Shown here piece after piece: positions 9,251-16,897 of a stretch of 64,000 nt of DNA. Within the stretch, counting starts at the first letter, position 1. Every line of letters starts with the position of its first letter. Position numbers and translations under genes: made by a program. Under the pieces are notes generated by a model, which was not told the DNA's origin, searched no databases, and worked only from the letters and a program-made list of their open reading frames with translations. This DNA comes from Heyndrickxia sporothermodurans (GTDB taxonomy: Bacteria > Bacillota > Bacilli > Bacillales > Bacillaceae_C), in assembly GCA_016756695.1 (NCBI GenBank), contig CP066701.1, forward strand, positions 4,298,001 to 4,362,000, given 5' to 3'.

Positions 9251-9408
9251 AGAAAAGCGGAAGCGCCTTGTTCATCGACGTAAAAACTGGAGGGGCTTTG
9301 ACTGAGATAAAGGAAACACGATGAGCCTGTAAGGCGAATCGATGTTGACTTATCGTAGGGAAAAGCCCTGAAGTTTTCTAGTCGATAGGCGCTGGAGCTA
9401 GACAAAGC
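9251..9408. repeat. Structured intergenic repeat of Bacillus type
   Basis: A non-coding segment begins near AAGCGGAAGCGCCTTG and ends near GGCGCTGGAGCTAGAC. Its ends are partly complementary (AGCGCC with GGCGCT), so the element can fold end to end. I recognise these end motifs as common in intergenic regions of Bacillaceae genomes. A short piece of the same terminus (CTAGCTCCAGCG) recurs between hemH and hemE at 60839-60850, in the opposite sense. It lies upstream of ccpC. Function unknown. Confidence 0.65.
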
Positions 9409-9462
9409 AGATAATTTTTTTGGAACATTAATCCCAAAAAATTTATATCCTTCTTACTTTTT

Positions 9463-9500
9463 AAAAAAATAAGCTCCAAGTAATAGGAGCTTATTTTTTT
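9463..9500. terminator. Terminator after darB
   Basis: AAAAAAATAAGCTCC and GGAGCTTATTTTTTT form a perfect 15-bp inverted repeat with T-runs in both directions, just downstream of the darB stop. Confidence 0.85.
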
Positions 9501-9521
9501 ACCAAATCATACTTTTGAAAA

Positions 9522-9968
9522 TTATAAATGATTTAATTTTTGTACATGCTTCTTTAATTCTTTTAGTAATGATCTTCTTGTGAAAATTCCGGCAAAAAAT
9601 CCTTCCTCATCTTCTACACATAAAAATGGATGATCGATAAGAAGACCTAAAGCTTTTTCAAAGTGATCATCAATTTTTAGCCGTGGAATTTTAGTTGTCA
9701 TGACATCTTCAACTTTTTTTTCACTAAGTTTTTCAAATTCAATTCTTTCAAGCCCTAAAATAGATTCAGTAATTAAGGATGAACTAATAAGCCCATGTAA
9801 TTTGTATTTTGGATCTAATACTGGGATCGCTGAATAGCCGCTTTTTGTAAGTACTAATAATGCATGTTCCAGACTATTGCCCACCTGAACATGGGCTACT
9901 TTTTCTGAAGCAATCATAAAATCATTGATTTTTGGTTCAAGAAATTCGTTACTCCGTAAGGAAATCAT
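9522..9968 (-). CDS. darB: CBS-domain c-di-AMP receptor DarB/CbpB (YkuL)
   Basis: A 148-residue stand-alone CBS-pair protein. CBS1 spans about residues 15-75 (HVQVGNSLEHALLVLTKSGY) and CBS2 about residues 85-145 (DVMTTKIPRL onwards). Length and position match B. subtilis YkuL, renamed DarB, and Listeria CbpB. These bind cyclic di-AMP and, when unbound, stimulate Rel ((p)ppGpp synthesis) and pyruvate carboxylase. There are no membrane segments, so it is cytosolic. It ends at a strong terminator and is preceded by a tiny membrane ORF and ykuJ on the same strand. Confidence 0.85.
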   Translation of the reverse strand: MISLRSNEFLEPKINDFMIASEKVAHVQVGNSLEHALLVLTKSGYSAIPVLDPKYKLHGLISSSLITESILGLERIEFEKLSEKKVEDVMTTKIPRLKIDDHFEKALGLLIDHPFLCVEDEEGFFAGIFTRRSLLKELKKHVQKLNHL

Positions 9969-10056
9969 AATAAAACTCCCTTGTTATGTTTTAAGGTTTC
10001 CCTACATCATTTTATCATAAGACAAAGAATTAAGTATCGATAAAGCATATAATAAA

Positions 10057-10173
10057 TTATTTCTTTTTTTGAAGTATCGTTTTAATCTCTTGCAATTCTT
10101 TTTTCGTACTAATCAACTCAGCTACAATTAGCAACATTAATAACAATTGAATCCCTACTAATAAATAAATCAT
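10057..10173 (-). CDS. Tiny predicted single-span membrane protein (38 aa)
   Basis: A short open frame encodes 38 residues. The N-terminal hydrophobic helix (MIYLLVGIQLLLMLLIVAEL) is followed by a charged tail rich in Lys/Glu (STKKELQEIKTILQKKK). GGGGAGG sits about 6 nt before the ATG at 10171-10173, an excellent ribosome site, and the frame ends cleanly at TAA. It lies between ykuJ and darB on the same strand. I do not recognise the family. The layout (one helix in, short amphipathic tail) is typical of small regulatory membrane proteins. Likely real because of the ribosome site. Confidence 0.6.
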   Translation of the reverse strand: MIYLLVGIQLLLMLLIVAELISTKKELQEIKTILQKKK

Positions 10174-10192
10174 ATTATCCTCCCCTTCTCTA

Positions 10193-10221
10193 TAAAAAAA
10201 GAGCCCTAATTGAAGGCTCTA
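10193..10221 (-). terminator. Short terminator at the end of ykuJ
   Basis: On the minus strand AGAGCC and GGCTCT pair across a 9-nt loop and are followed by seven T. The stem begins at the ykuJ stop codon. Confidence 0.75.
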
Positions 10222-10473
10222 AGATGGATTCTTTTCTTCTTGAACAAGATCGAAAATTTCTATGGCAGTAATATCAATATCATCGAATTGGTATTTATTC
10301 ACTTTCTTATCTTCATCATATTCTTCAAGTTCAAAAGTATCTGTAGCAGGGAAGAATTTCACTTGACATAAGGTTTTTCCGTTCACTTCAAATCTCCGTT
10401 GTTGAATTTCACCGGTATCTTTTGCATCCTGCATTGCCTTTAGTCTTTGGATTATACCTAATAGTTGGGACAT
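10219..10473 (-). CDS. ykuJ: YkuJ family protein
   Basis: An 84-residue acidic soluble protein with no signal or membrane segment. The central motif RRFEVNGKTLCQVKFF and the following TDTFELEEYDEDKK stretch are what I recall of YkuJ (about 79 residues in B. subtilis). Biochemical role unknown. Its neighbours (darB, ccpC, dapH downstream) follow B. subtilis order, supporting the name. Ends at its own terminator. Confidence 0.8.
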   Translation of the reverse strand: MSQLLGIIQRLKAMQDAKDTGEIQQRRFEVNGKTLCQVKFFPATDTFELEEYDEDKKVNKYQFDDIDITAIEIFDLVQEEKNPS

Positions 10474-10704
10474 AATTAACTCCTTTCCTAATTACGCTTG
10501 TTTCACAATTTAAGTCACCGATTTATCATAACCTAAACGAGAAATGATTACCACTCTCAATGTACTTAAACAAACATGATTTAATATTGCCATTATTCAT
10601 AAACGGAAATCTTGAATTTTAATCCTATTTATTTCTCTATTTTATCATTCCCGAAAGTTGAATTCTAATAACTACAATGGGATTAATTGCGGAGAAAAAA
10701 GAAT

Positions 10705-10732
10705 AAAGAAAGCAGACATTCCTGCTTTCTTT
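10705..10732 (-). terminator. Terminator of the exported-protein gene
   Basis: AAAGAAAGCAG and CTGCTTTCTTT form an 11-bp stem with a 6-nt loop at the stop of the gene ending at 10732; a T-rich tail follows on the minus strand. Confidence 0.75.
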
Positions 10733-11367
10733 CAAATGATTCGTAAAAAGGAGTGATAACTAAAAAAGCGATGATGGAATTCCTTTAAAGGATGGTTTAG
10801 GAGCATATTTTCATTTAATGTAGAAAATAAATGGACTATAGAACCATTCGTTCCTGTTGTACCCTTTTGTTTGCTTTCTATTTGTTTTACAATTTTAGGA
10901 GGTATTTTATCTAAAACCTCATCAACCTTCCACTTTCCATCTTCATGAATTAATCGTACACCTTTGTAATCTTTTTCATATTTCACAGGCCCTTCTTGAT
11001 GATGATTAATAGATTCAACAACATAATAACAATTTCCGTCCTTTACCACTTTAGTATATTCATCATAAGAAAAGAAAGGAATATAGTATAATGGAAAATC
11101 AGTTCCGAAAGTTTGGTAACCATGGTCAGTTTTAACAAGGTTTTCTTTAAGAAATAAAGGAATAAACTTTTTCGTAAAATATGGTTCCATTAATTCATTA
11201 ATTTCGTTTAGTGACCGTTCCTTTTCACTTAATTGTACTTGAGCATCGAAAGCTCTTTTTACGATTGGTTTAATCGAAGAATCATCTGTACTTGCATACA
11301 CATTAATTGCTTGTCCACCACAAATAATGATTAAAATAAAAATACTTACTGCAGTAAAAACTCGCAT
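10732..11367 (-). CDS. Exported protein of unknown function
   Basis: A 211-residue protein with a signal peptide: hydrophobic core FTAVSIFILIIICGGQAI, then a plausible cleavage site after NVYA. The mature part begins STDDSSIKPIVKRAFDAQVQ, has an aromatic-rich middle (PLYYIPFFSYDEYTKV) and ends in a His/Phe-rich tail. I placed the start at ATG 11367, directly behind AGAAGGAGGAAT; a longer upstream reading lacks a ribosome site and would bury the signal peptide. It weakly resembles the DUF3993 type of Bacillus exported proteins, but I am not sure of this. Single-gene unit ending at a terminator. Confidence 0.65.
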   Translation of the reverse strand: MRVFTAVSIFILIIICGGQAINVYASTDDSSIKPIVKRAFDAQVQLSEKERSLNEINELMEPYFTKKFIPLFLKENLVKTDHGYQTFGTDFPLYYIPFFSYDEYTKVVKDGNCYYVVESINHHQEGPVKYEKDYKGVRLIHEDGKWKVDEVLDKIPPKIVKQIESKQKGTTGTNGSIVHLFSTLNENMLLNHPLKEFHHRFFSYHSFLRII

Positions 11368-11552
11368 TATTATTCCTCCTTCTATTGTGAAGCATAAAAA
11401 CTGTTTCCACACATGTTGCCTGCAAACTAATTGTAGCAATAGAAAATTGTCGATATACCCAAAATGTTTCGTAAAATTCAAACAAGAACTGACAAAGATT
11501 ATATTACATTATATTCCCTCATAAAAAGTATTTTATCTAGTTCAATAGCACT

Positions 11553-11576
11553 AAAAAAACCATCCTAAACGGATGG
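11553..11576 (-). terminator. Terminator after the acetamidase gene
   Basis: On the minus strand CCATCC and GGATGG pair across a 5-nt loop and are followed by seven T. Confidence 0.8.
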
Positions 11577-11588
11577 ATCTCACTAGAT

Positions 11589-12473
11589 TTAGAAAATATT
11601 CGATAATACTGTTTTTGGTATAACTATTCTAACCGTAACTAACGGATTGACAATTTGACTTATTTGAAGATCACAAACCGCGCTGAGTAGCCTATAGGCA
11701 TCATTAAATGATAATGCAAGCTTTTTTTCAAATAAATGGACGACTGCTTCCATTCCTTTGCTTGATGCTTGTTCCAAGTTTTCGGCAGAAGAAATATACA
11801 TAAATGATTCTTCTGTTTCTACGATTGGCATAGGAATTGCTTCATGAATTTTTGACAAAGTCATTGTAACTTTCCCACCAATTTCTACACCAGAACCATT
11901 CAGTTCTCCATCGCCCATCGTTGCATGTAAATCTCCTAAAGCTAACATCCCCCCATCATGAAAGACCGGAAGATATACTTTGTTTCCAGTAGTAATATAT
12001 TTAGTATCCATATTACCACCGTGATCACCGGGTGACTCACACAAAACATCCCCTTCAAGCGGAGCCGTACCAATCACACCAATCATCGGCTTAATAGGAA
12101 GTTCAATTGCATCATTAAATGAAATTTTCCCATTATTAACGTCGAAAATTCTCGTATCTGTCTCTTTCACCAATTCCCCAAGGGGCCCCATTCCAGGATA
12201 TAAGACCATTACACCCTTTTTATCTAACTGAATATCTTCGATGTCAACAACAAGTGTTTCTCCCGATTTTAGATTATTTATAAAAATTGGACCTGTTGCC
12301 GGATTAATATAATCAATTTGCATATTTGGTCGCAACTGCTCAGCGCTTGTAATGGCCCCTCCATAGCAATCAAATGTTTCAACAGAAAAAGTTTCACCTA
12401 AATCAACTGTATATGCAGGTTGATGCCTAGAAGAAAAACTTAATATAGATTTCCCTTTTTGAAGTGTTTTCAA
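11589..12473 (-). CDS. Acetamidase/formamidase family protein
   Basis: About 294 residues of the FmdA/AmdA acetamidase-formamidase fold. The features are the early VETFDCYGGAI segment, NPATGPIFI, the loop PGDHGGNMDTKYIT and GALGDLHATMGDGE-like residues (here LALGDLHATMGDGEL). The family hydrolyses short amides to ammonia and the acid. I prefer a TTG start at 12473 behind AAGGTGGGGG; a GTG four codons upstream lies inside that ribosome site. The stop of the FrnE-like gene is about 20 bp upstream, so the two are probably co-transcribed. Natural substrate unknown. Confidence 0.82.
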   Translation of the reverse strand: MKTLQKGKSILSFSSRHQPAYTVDLGETFSVETFDCYGGAITSAEQLRPNMQIDYINPATGPIFINNLKSGETLVVDIEDIQLDKKGVMVLYPGMGPLGELVKETDTRIFDVNNGKISFNDAIELPIKPMIGVIGTAPLEGDVLCESPGDHGGNMDTKYITTGNKVYLPVFHDGGMLALGDLHATMGDGELNGSGVEIGGKVTMTLSKIHEAIPMPIVETEESFMYISSAENLEQASSKGMEAVVHLFEKKLALSFNDAYRLLSAVCDLQISQIVNPLVTVRIVIPKTVLSNIF

Positions 12474-12495
12474 AAGTTCCCCCACCTTTTATCCT

Positions 12496-13218
12496 TTAGT
12501 CTTCTGAAACAAAACAACCTTCATCCGTACAGTATTCACTTTTTGCTTTATTAGGATTGATCATTTTCAAAGGTGTTTTCCCTTGTTCCTCTTCCCATAC
12601 CATGTTTAATGCATTTACAAATGCTTCAACAGGTTGTGCACCGGAAATAGCGTATTTTTGATTTAATACAAAAAATGGGACGCCTGTAATTCCTATTTGT
12701 TTAGCCTCATCCTCATCATCTCGCACAGCATCTGAGTATTTTGACCCATTTAGCATTTCAATTGTTTCTTCACGATTTAAGCCGATTTCCTCTGCCAAAT
12801 CTGCTAAAGTATTTAAATCACTTATTTTTTTTGAGTCTGTAAAATATGCTTTTAGTAATCGTTCAGTCATTGCCGCACCAAACGATTTTTCTGCAGCAAA
12901 CTTCGCCAATCGATGGGCATCGAATGTATTTGTCGGGATCATCGAATCAAATTTATAAGTTAATCCTATTTCTGCCGCTTGTTCCCCTATATTTTCATTT
13001 GCTTCTTTCGCTTGCTCTATGCTCATACCATATTTCTTTGCCAATGCCTCATGTATATTCAATTTATTATTCTTACTCGCATTTGGATCTAATTCATAGC
13101 TTCGATAAGCGATTTCCACTTGATCCCTTTCCGGAAACTGTTCTAATGCCATTTCGAGTCTTCTTTTACCTATATAACAAAATGGGCAAACAAAATCAGA
13201 CCATATTTCTATTTTCAT
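12496..13218 (-). CDS. DsbA-family oxidoreductase, FrnE/YwbO type
   Basis: A 240-residue thioredoxin-fold protein with no signal peptide. It begins MKIEIWSDFVCPFCYIGKRR; the CPFC active site at residues 11-14 is typical of the FrnE branch of the DsbA family. A helical insertion and the cis-Pro loop (TGVPFFVLNQKYAISGAQP) near residue 180 follow. A C-terminal C-x(4)-C pair (YCTDEGCF) may be a further metal or redox site. Being cytosolic it is more likely a disulfide or glutathione-linked isomerase than a secretory oxidase. It precedes the acetamidase gene with short spacing. Confidence 0.85.
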   Translation of the reverse strand: MKIEIWSDFVCPFCYIGKRRLEMALEQFPERDQVEIAYRSYELDPNASKNNKLNIHEALAKKYGMSIEQAKEANENIGEQAAEIGLTYKFDSMIPTNTFDAHRLAKFAAEKSFGAAMTERLLKAYFTDSKKISDLNTLADLAEEIGLNREETIEMLNGSKYSDAVRDDEDEAKQIGITGVPFFVLNQKYAISGAQPVEAFVNALNMVWEEEQGKTPLKMINPNKAKSEYCTDEGCFVSED

Positions 13219-13313
13219 CTATAACACATCTCCTTAGCTTAGACCTTTTCATATTATAATAACACTCTCGTATAGAGGTTATCACGAAAAGTGCTTCACT
13301 ATAACAGTTTGTG

Positions 13314-14078
13314 TTAAAAAGGATATTGATTTAACCATTGACCTCCATCCATTGTGATACATTCACCATTTATATATGCTGCCTGTTCAGAAAAAAGATA
13401 ATAAGCCAAGCCCGCAATTTCTTCAGGTGTTCCTAATCGTCCTAGTGGTACACTATGTAGTGTTCTTTTTGCAGCCTCCTCTGATTCCCAAAGTTTATCC
13501 GCTCCACCGGTTCTTTCAATTGGTCCAGGTGCAATGGCATTCACCCGTATTCCATATTTTCTTCCCCATTCAACCGCAAGTGTGCGGGTCAAAGACAATA
13601 CTCCAGCTTTAGCTGCAGCGGAATGTACGACACCAGGACCAGCATCCCAAGCATATGTTGCTACCATATTGATTATGCTTCCTTTAATCTTATTCTCAAT
13701 CCAATAGTTTCCTACTGCTCTTGAACAATAAAAAGTTCCATTTAAAACAATATTTATGACAGAATTCCAGCCATTTACCGATAACTTTTCCGCGTGAGTA
13801 ATAAAGTTTCCTGCTGCATTATTTACCAGAAAATCAATTCTGCCAAACTTATCATTTACTTCCTGCACCATTCGTTCAACATCTTCCGGATTTCTTACAT
13901 CCATCTGTACAGTCAAAATATTAGAATGAAATTGAAGTAACTCCTTTTTCACATTTTCGAGGCGTTCTTCATTTCTTCCAGTAACAACAACACTTGCTCC
14001 TTCTTTAGCAAATCGATACGCCATATGCATTCCCATTCCACTAGAACCACCAGTAATAATAACAACTTTATCTTTCAA
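13314..14078 (-). CDS. fadH: 2,4-dienoyl-CoA reductase (SDR family)
   Basis: A 254-residue short-chain dehydrogenase. Cofactor motif GGSSGMGMHMA lies near residue 10, NNAAGN near residue 89, and the late region PGPIERTGGADKLW is that of YkuF/FadH, the same length as the B. subtilis protein. The catalytic Tyr position is shifted, as in 2,4-dienoyl-CoA reductases: the usual YxxxK is HSAAAKAG, with the lysine retained. It reduces dienoyl-CoA intermediates when unsaturated fatty acids are degraded. Starts at TTG 14078 behind AAGGAGGAG. A FadR-type operator lies 17 bp upstream of the start, consistent with control by fatty-acid availability. Confidence 0.85.
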   Translation of the reverse strand: MKDKVVIITGGSSGMGMHMAYRFAKEGASVVVTGRNEERLENVKKELLQFHSNILTVQMDVRNPEDVERMVQEVNDKFGRIDFLVNNAAGNFITHAEKLSVNGWNSVINIVLNGTFYCSRAVGNYWIENKIKGSIINMVATYAWDAGPGVVHSAAAKAGVLSLTRTLAVEWGRKYGIRVNAIAPGPIERTGGADKLWESEEAAKRTLHSVPLGRLGTPEEIAGLAYYLFSEQAAYINGECITMDGGQWLNQYPF

Positions 14079-14095
14079 TTACGTCTCCTCCTTCA

Positions 14096-14113
14096 TGAAT
14101 GAATACTCACTCA
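14096..14113. promoter_or_regulatory. FadR-type operator upstream of fadH
   Basis: TGAATGAATACTCACTCA matches the B. subtilis FadR (YsiA) consensus WTGAATGAMTANTCATTCAW with one mismatch (C for T in the second half). It lies immediately upstream of the fadH ribosome site, where a bound repressor would block early transcription. Confidence 0.8.
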
Positions 14114-14187
14114 TATTGTAACATGAAGTGATTTGAAATATTGCAAATTATTTTCATAAAAACAATGCAAAAATAAAAGGACCGAAA

Positions 14188-14238
14188 AACAGTACCTGTA
14201 GAGTAGATTTTTTCACTGTCTACTCTACAGGTACTGTT
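14188..14238 (-). terminator. Terminator with an unusually long perfect stem
   Basis: Two 20-bp arms (14188-14207 and 14219-14238) are perfectly complementary around an 11-nt loop. On the minus strand the stem is followed by TTTTTC. It lies just downstream of the 73-residue gene. Confidence 0.7.
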
Positions 14239-14253
14239 TATAAAAGGGCCATT

Positions 14254-14475
14254 CTATTTATCTTCCATCTTATTTAATAGAGACTCATTTAATTTCGTTA
14301 ACGAGCGGATAATTGATTTTTTTCGATTATACCCTTTAACCGTCACCGTAATATCATTATATTCTGTATAAACCTGTCCCCAAGCACCGGAAGGGGAAAA
14401 ACCATATGAAAATATTTTTAATACCCCTTTTTCAGAAGGAAAATATAGTATATCCAAATGCTCATGTGGTGTCAT
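14254..14475 (-). CDS. Small hypothetical protein (73 aa)
   Basis: A 73-residue protein starting MTPHEHLDILYFPSEKGVLK. I placed the start at ATG 14475 because AAAAGGGAGG precedes it; a longer reading of ten residues has no ribosome site. The sequence is mixed beta-like with aromatic and glycine residues in the middle (FSYGFSPSGAWGQVY) and a basic C-terminal helix. No signal peptide, membrane helix or recognised domain. Sits alone between fadH and the GGDEF-EAL gene and ends at a strong terminator. Function unknown. Confidence 0.6.
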   Translation of the reverse strand: MTPHEHLDILYFPSEKGVLKIFSYGFSPSGAWGQVYTEYNDITVTVKGYNRKKSIIRSLTKLNESLLNKMEDK

Positions 14476-14628
14476 AATTGAAACCTCCCTTTTTAGAAAC
14501 ATCAAATGGAAACTTCATATTCTTTAAGTCTCTAAATTAATTATATTATAAAATAGTATGATTTTCGTTAACAACTTTAACAACAAATTTATCCATATTT
14601 CCTAAACAGCAATAGACGATTGAAATCA

Positions 14629-16725
14629 CTATATATATAAAACTTTTTGCTCAATTTCTTTCGCGCTGACCGGGCGGCTAAAATAGTACCCTTGAGCCTT
14701 CTGACATTGAGCGGATACAAGAAATTGAACTTGATCTTCTTCTTCTACACCCTCTGCAATCACTTCCATCCCTAAATTATGGGCAAGATGTATGATTGTT
14801 TTTGTAATTGCTGCATCTTTTTCATTTACTTGAATTTCACGAACAAAAGACTGATCAATTTTCAAAATATCGATAGGAAATCTTTTTAAATAATTTAACG
14901 AAGAATACCCCGTACCGAAATCATCAACAGAAATGATAATTCCTATCTTCTTTAAACGATGCAACATTGAAAGTGCAGCGATTGTATCTTCCATCGCACC
15001 TTCAGTAATTTCAATTTCCAATGCAGATGCAGGTAATTGATTCATGAATAATGCTTTTTGAATGATTTCCGGTAAGTTCGTTTGCAGAAATTGCTTTGGA
15101 GATATATTAATTGCAACACGTATATCCTTATAACCTTTGTTACGCCAATCCGCTAATTGGGAACAAACACTATGAATTACCCACTCTCCAATCGGAATAA
15201 TTAATCCTGTTTCTTCAGCCAATGGAATAAACTGTGATGGCGGAACATTTCCAAATTTCCTGTTTTGCCAACGTAATAATGCTTCAAATGTTTTTATTTT
15301 TCCTGTTTTTAAATTGACTTGGGGCTGATAATGCATTACAAATTCATTCATCTCAATCGCTTTACGTAAATGAGCCTCCATTAGAATATAGTTTGGAAAG
15401 GCATCTTTCATATCAGAACGATAAAATCGAAAATGACCTTTGCCCTTTTCTTTCACCTGAAGAAGTGCACCATCAGCATTTTTTATTAATGTTTCCGAAT
15501 CTTGACCGTCTGCGGGAAACATACTTATTCCTATAGATGGTGTGACATAATAGTCCTGTCCATTAATATCAAAAGGGATATTAAATAAAGCTAATATATT
15601 TTGTGAAAATCGATTGACTTCTCTTTTTTCATGACCCGGTAACAAAATAACAAACTCATCTCCGCCTAAACGGTAAACACGATAATTAGCTAGTTTTAAA
15701 GTACCTAATCTTTCTGCTGTTTGTTTTAACAAAACATCTCCAGCTTGGTGGCCAAGTGTATCATTGAAATATTTAAAACGATCTATATCCATATATAATA
15801 AAGCAAATTCACGCTTTTTCTGCTTTGAATTAGCAATTTCCATTTGCAAATGTTCCATAAGCGCACGACGATTCCATAATCCAGTTAAATGATCGTGCAT
15901 CGCCATAAAATTCATTTTTTCATGATTCTCCCATTGCTCTGTTAAATCACGAATAATAATATATATACCAATAATTTTTTCGTTCACTATTATCGGTACT
16001 GTTTTTAGTTGAACATTTATCTTCCTTTCTTCATTGCCGATAAAGATACAATCACTTGTTTGGGGTTCACCTAATAATGTATTAGTCATCACCCGAAAAA
16101 TATCTGATACACTTTTTCTATCGACAAAATCGTAAATCGAACGATCAAGCATTTCATTTTCCGAATACCCAAACATTTCTTGACTTGCAGGATTTACATT
16201 TAATATTCGTCCCTTTTCATTTACAGAAAATATTGCATCTAAATTATGTATAATAAGAGATTGGTATATTTCTGTACTCTCCATTAATTGTTTTTTTTCA
16301 AATGCAGTATACGAAATATCTCTTGTAACCGAAACAATATAATTAATCGTATTATTTTTATCGGTAATCCCAGTAAGGCGAGATTCAAAAATTCTTTTTT
16401 CCCCATTTTCGATTTCTATTTCATCCAAAAAAACTACGGTATCGTTTGTTTCTATTACCTCTTTATAATAATGGATTAAATGTTTAGCATGCTCTTTCGG
16501 TAAAGCCTCTGTTAATAACTTCCCCATATCATTCTTATGAAGATTAGCATGTTCTAATCCTTTTTCATTTGCATAGACATAGCGAAATTTCCCACCTTGT
16601 TCCACTTTCAAAATTATAATTTTGTCCGAAAGCTGCGTAAAAAAAATGTCTTTAACCATTTTTTCTTCAAAAAGATTTTCAGGATGCTTCATATCATTTA
16701 TTTGTCTATTATTTTTCTGATTCAT
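14629..16725 (-). CDS. PAS-PAS-GGDEF-EAL cyclic di-GMP signalling protein
   Basis: A 698-residue soluble protein. PAS 1 covers about residues 25-140 and PAS 2 about 145-265 (NLDAIFSVNEKGRILNVNPA). The GGDEF domain is about 275-435 with intact RLGGDEF at 353-358. The EAL domain is about 445-695 with EALLRW at 481, DDFGTGYSSL, KIDQSFV and AEGVEEEDQ, all catalytic motifs present. No RxxD inhibitory site is visible before GGDEF. It could therefore make or break cyclic di-GMP under control of a PAS ligand or redox signal. No membrane helices, so cytosolic. B. subtilis carries the EAL protein YkuI in its matching region, but this protein is longer and not its simple orthologue. Confidence 0.9.
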   Translation of the reverse strand: MNQKNNRQINDMKHPENLFEEKMVKDIFFTQLSDKIIILKVEQGGKFRYVYANEKGLEHANLHKNDMGKLLTEALPKEHAKHLIHYYKEVIETNDTVVFLDEIEIENGEKRIFESRLTGITDKNNTINYIVSVTRDISYTAFEKKQLMESTEIYQSLIIHNLDAIFSVNEKGRILNVNPASQEMFGYSENEMLDRSIYDFVDRKSVSDIFRVMTNTLLGEPQTSDCIFIGNEERKINVQLKTVPIIVNEKIIGIYIIIRDLTEQWENHEKMNFMAMHDHLTGLWNRRALMEHLQMEIANSKQKKREFALLYMDIDRFKYFNDTLGHQAGDVLLKQTAERLGTLKLANYRVYRLGGDEFVILLPGHEKREVNRFSQNILALFNIPFDINGQDYYVTPSIGISMFPADGQDSETLIKNADGALLQVKEKGKGHFRFYRSDMKDAFPNYILMEAHLRKAIEMNEFVMHYQPQVNLKTGKIKTFEALLRWQNRKFGNVPPSQFIPLAEETGLIIPIGEWVIHSVCSQLADWRNKGYKDIRVAINISPKQFLQTNLPEIIQKALFMNQLPASALEIEITEGAMEDTIAALSMLHRLKKIGIIISVDDFGTGYSSLNYLKRFPIDILKIDQSFVREIQVNEKDAAITKTIIHLAHNLGMEVIAEGVEEEDQVQFLVSAQCQKAQGYYFSRPVSAKEIEQKVLYI

Positions 16726-16868
16726 AATCTCATCCTTTTTTTACCCTTGTTATCCAATTAACCCATAAAAAATCTGTTGTTTTTTCTCTATTATTGTCTA
16801 TTTTACAAGGAATTAAGAAAAAAGAATAGGCATTTAAAAAATAATTAAAAATGTCTATTCTAAAGTTT

Positions 16869-16890
16869 GGCCAGGTTTTTAAACCCGGCC
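16869..16890 (-). terminator. Possible terminator after the MMPL exporter
   Basis: GGCCAGGTTT and AAACCCGGCC pair over 10 bp (one G-T) at the 3' side of the MMPL gene. No clear T-run follows, so termination efficiency is uncertain. Confidence 0.4.
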
Positions 16891-16897
16891 CGTTAAA

